In this document: in pieces, positions 6,010-7,171 of the stretch
Layout of the letters: each line of letters begins with the position of its first letter
Numbering within the stretch: the first letter of the stretch is position 1
Origin: Methanomicrobiales archaeon
Lineage (GTDB): Archaea; Halobacteriota; Methanomicrobia; Methanomicrobiales; Methanoculleaceae
Direction of reading: 5' to 3'
Assembly: GCA_012521035.1 (NCBI GenBank)
Contig: JAAYND010000247.1
Span: 1-7,171 of the forward strand
DNA length: 7,171 nucleotides
The notes under the pieces: generated by a model
What the model saw: the letters and a program-made list of their open reading frames with translations, nothing else
Told to the model about the DNA's origin: nothing
Databases searched by the model: none
Program-made: the position numbers and the translations under genes

Positions 6010-7050
6010 ATGAAAAGGCTTCCCGAAGAACCACCCCGGTTCCAGGGCGGAGAGTACTCCAGGGCGATGGCGACCCTCGCAGAGGATCCCGGCTTTCGAG
6101 AGATCGTAGCTGACTACAACAACCGCTATATTGCCTGGGATGAGCTCACCTACCGTATCCCTGATCCAGAGAGGAGACTCGCAGCCTGGGCGTTCATGAA
6201 GATGCTCCGGGTGATGCGCTACGAACCTGTCCCGTTTGCCCACCTGGACCTCAGGTACTCAGCCACTCCTGAGTCCTCGCGGAGCCTGCACACATTCGAC
6301 CGGTACCTCTCCGGCATTATACGGATCCAGAGCAGAACCCTCAGGTTCGATCGGTCCTGTATCATCAACTCGCTCATGGAGGAGGCCATCGCCTCAAGCA
6401 TCCTTGAGGGGGCGGCGACCACCCGCCGGGCCGCAAAAGAGATGCTCAGGAAGGGCATCCACCCGAGGAATCGGTCCGAACAGATGGTCGTCAACAACTA
6501 CGAGGCTATGCGTTCAATCCTGGAGATGAAGGACGAACCGCTGACCCCGGAGCTCATCCTCAGGGTCCACCGGATTATGACGAAAGGCACCCTCGACGAT
6601 GCTCTCGCCGGCCGGTTCCGGAAGACCGATGATCTCGTTGTCGCCGACCCTGTCACCGGCACCGTCTACCACAGACCTCCGGATCACTCAGAAGTCCCGG
6701 GGATGATCGAGGAGTTGTGCCGGTTCGCAAACGCAGATGAAGGGGTTGAGAGATTCATCCATCCAATCATAAAAGGGATCATCCTCCACTTCCTTATCGG
6801 CTATATCCATCCCTTCGAGGACGGCAACGGGAGAACCGCCCGGAGCATCTTCTACTGGTACGTCATATCGCGGGGCTACTGGCTCTTTGAATACATGCCC
6901 ATCTCCCGGATCATCCTCCGGTCAAAGAGGGACTACGCTCTCGCATACCTCCGCACTGAGTACGACGAGATGGACCTGACCTATTTCATCCTCTATAACA
7001 TCAGGTGCATTGAGGAGGCACGAGAAGATCTGATAGCCTATATCGGGTAG
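6010..7050 (+). CDS. Fic-domain protein, probable AMPylating enzyme with built-in inhibitory motif
   Basis: Fic proteins transfer AMP (or related groups) from a nucleotide to a hydroxyl side chain of a target protein. The catalytic loop HPFEDGNGRTAR is complete at 267-278 (H267, E270 or D271, N273, R275, R278). The inhibitory-helix motif S-S-I-L-E-G is at 129-134, before the Fic core, which makes this a class II self-inhibited enzyme in which E133 should block ATP. TGTVYHRPP (217-225) is the target-binding flap. SEQMVVNNYEAM (156-167) and IHPIIKGIILHFLIGYIHPF (250-269) fit one common Fic family whose members, as I remember them, continue well past a DLTYFILY-like segment (322-329 here) into a winged-helix domain. 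This protein stops at 346, soon after it. ATG 6010 has no strong Shine-Dalgarno, and the close upstream operator suggests a short-leader or leaderless mRNA. No separate antitoxin gene adjoins it. The target is unknown. Confidence 0.9.
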   Translation: MKRLPEEPPRFQGGEYSRAMATLAEDPGFREIVADYNNRYIAWDELTYRIPDPERRLAAWAFMKMLRVMRYEPVPFAHLDLRYSATPESSRSLHTFDRYLSGIIRIQSRTLRFDRSCIINSLMEEAIASSILEGAATTRRAAKEMLRKGIHPRNRSEQMVVNNYEAMRSILEMKDEPLTPELILRVHRIMTKGTLDDALAGRFRKTDDLVVADPVTGTVYHRPPDHSEVPGMIEELCRFANADEGVERFIHPIIKGIILHFLIGYIHPFEDGNGRTARSIFYWYVISRGYWLFEYMPISRIILRSKRDYALAYLRTEYDEMDLTYFILYNIRCIEEAREDLIAYIG

Positions 7051-7171
7051 TGTTCTAACTCATAACTGGAAATGATATGTCAGGAATTCCTGCCACTTCC
7101 ATACACGATCCGTAATACCTTCCCGCATCGCTGGCGTCATGCCTCCTTTAACGTCAATGAAGTTGCTTGCA
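7044..7171 (-). mobile_element. Possible insertion sequence end, partial at window edge
   Basis: The last 120 or so bases are visibly poorer in GC than the rest of the window and contain the end of a transposase-like frame on the minus strand. An element end would be expected shortly beyond that stop, which places it near the Fic stop; GGGTAGTGTT starting at 7045 is a candidate terminal sequence. The opposite end lies outside the window, so neither inverted repeats nor a target duplication can be checked. Confidence 0.4.
7060..7171 (-). CDS. Transposase-like protein, C-terminal 36 residues, partial
   Basis: Reading the minus strand from the right edge gives 36 residues and a TGA stop at 7060-7062. 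The segment GGMTPAMREGITDRVWKWQE (residues 9-28) resembles the TPAMxxGITDxxWxxxELL ending common in DDE transposases of archaeal and bacterial insertion sequences. The start and catalytic core are beyond the window, so the IS family cannot be named. It is convergent with the Fic gene, with only 9 bases between the stops. Codon use and GC content are unlike the window's core genes, which fits a mobile origin. The call rests on a short C-terminal signature from memory. Confidence 0.55.
   Translation of the reverse strand, partial: ASNFIDVKGGMTPAMREGITDRVWKWQEFLTYHFQL

Noticed and set aside
1..7171. tRNA, rRNA or riboswitch genes
   Set aside because: No cloverleaf-like stretch, rRNA-like sequence or recognisable aptamer was seen; intergenic gaps are short except 5640-5955, which shows no such structure by eye.

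Overview
The window looks like a chromosomal segment of a high-GC methanogenic euryarchaeon, most likely of the order Methanomicrobiales (Methanoculleus-like). Four things point there: a CofD-family protein of coenzyme F420 biosynthesis, the dehydratase and decarboxylase pair of the archaeal mevalonate route with its prenyl-FMN synthase, AT-rich TATA-like elements in short intergenic gaps, and GC-rich codon use. The taxonomic call comes from family recognition only, not from a search.

Layout. (1) 1-464, minus strand: the first half of a CofD-like protein that runs off the left edge. Its fold-level sequence is clear, but many of the residues that define CofD are replaced. (2) 510-4676, plus strand: a tight four-gene run with gaps of 2, 3 and 4 bases, encoding an HD-domain phosphohydrolase, UbiX, a UbiD-family decarboxylase and the large subunit of aconitase X / phosphomevalonate dehydratase. 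(3) 4698-5180, minus strand: a PRC-barrel protein convergent with this run; a perfect 7-bp hairpin sits at the junction. (4) 5319-5639, plus strand: a small unrecognised protein divergent from the PRC-barrel gene. (5) 5640-5955: no convincing gene, possibly decayed coding sequence. (6) 5956-5995: an AT-rich array of TACTAA half-sites, directly before (7) 6010-7050, a Fic-domain protein with its own inhibitory motif. (8) 7060-7171, minus strand: the C-terminal tail of what looks like a DDE transposase, lower in GC than its surroundings.

How the genes work together. The aconitase X subunit is expected to dehydrate (R)-5-phosphomevalonate to trans-anhydromevalonate phosphate. The UbiD homologue then decarboxylates that to isopentenyl phosphate, using the prenyl-FMN made by UbiX. 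The small dehydratase subunit is not in the window, so the step is incomplete here. UbiX needs a dimethylallyl phosphate that the same pathway ultimately supplies, so the module is circular in its cofactor supply. The HD protein is co-directional and almost abutting, but its connection to isoprenoids is unknown.

The right-hand third (5640-7171) has an accessory character: a decayed stretch, an autoregulation-like operator, a Fic enzyme that seems to stop before the C-terminal winged-helix region of its relatives, and a transposase tail beginning about 10 bases past the Fic stop. The simplest reading is that an insertion sequence trimmed the Fic gene.
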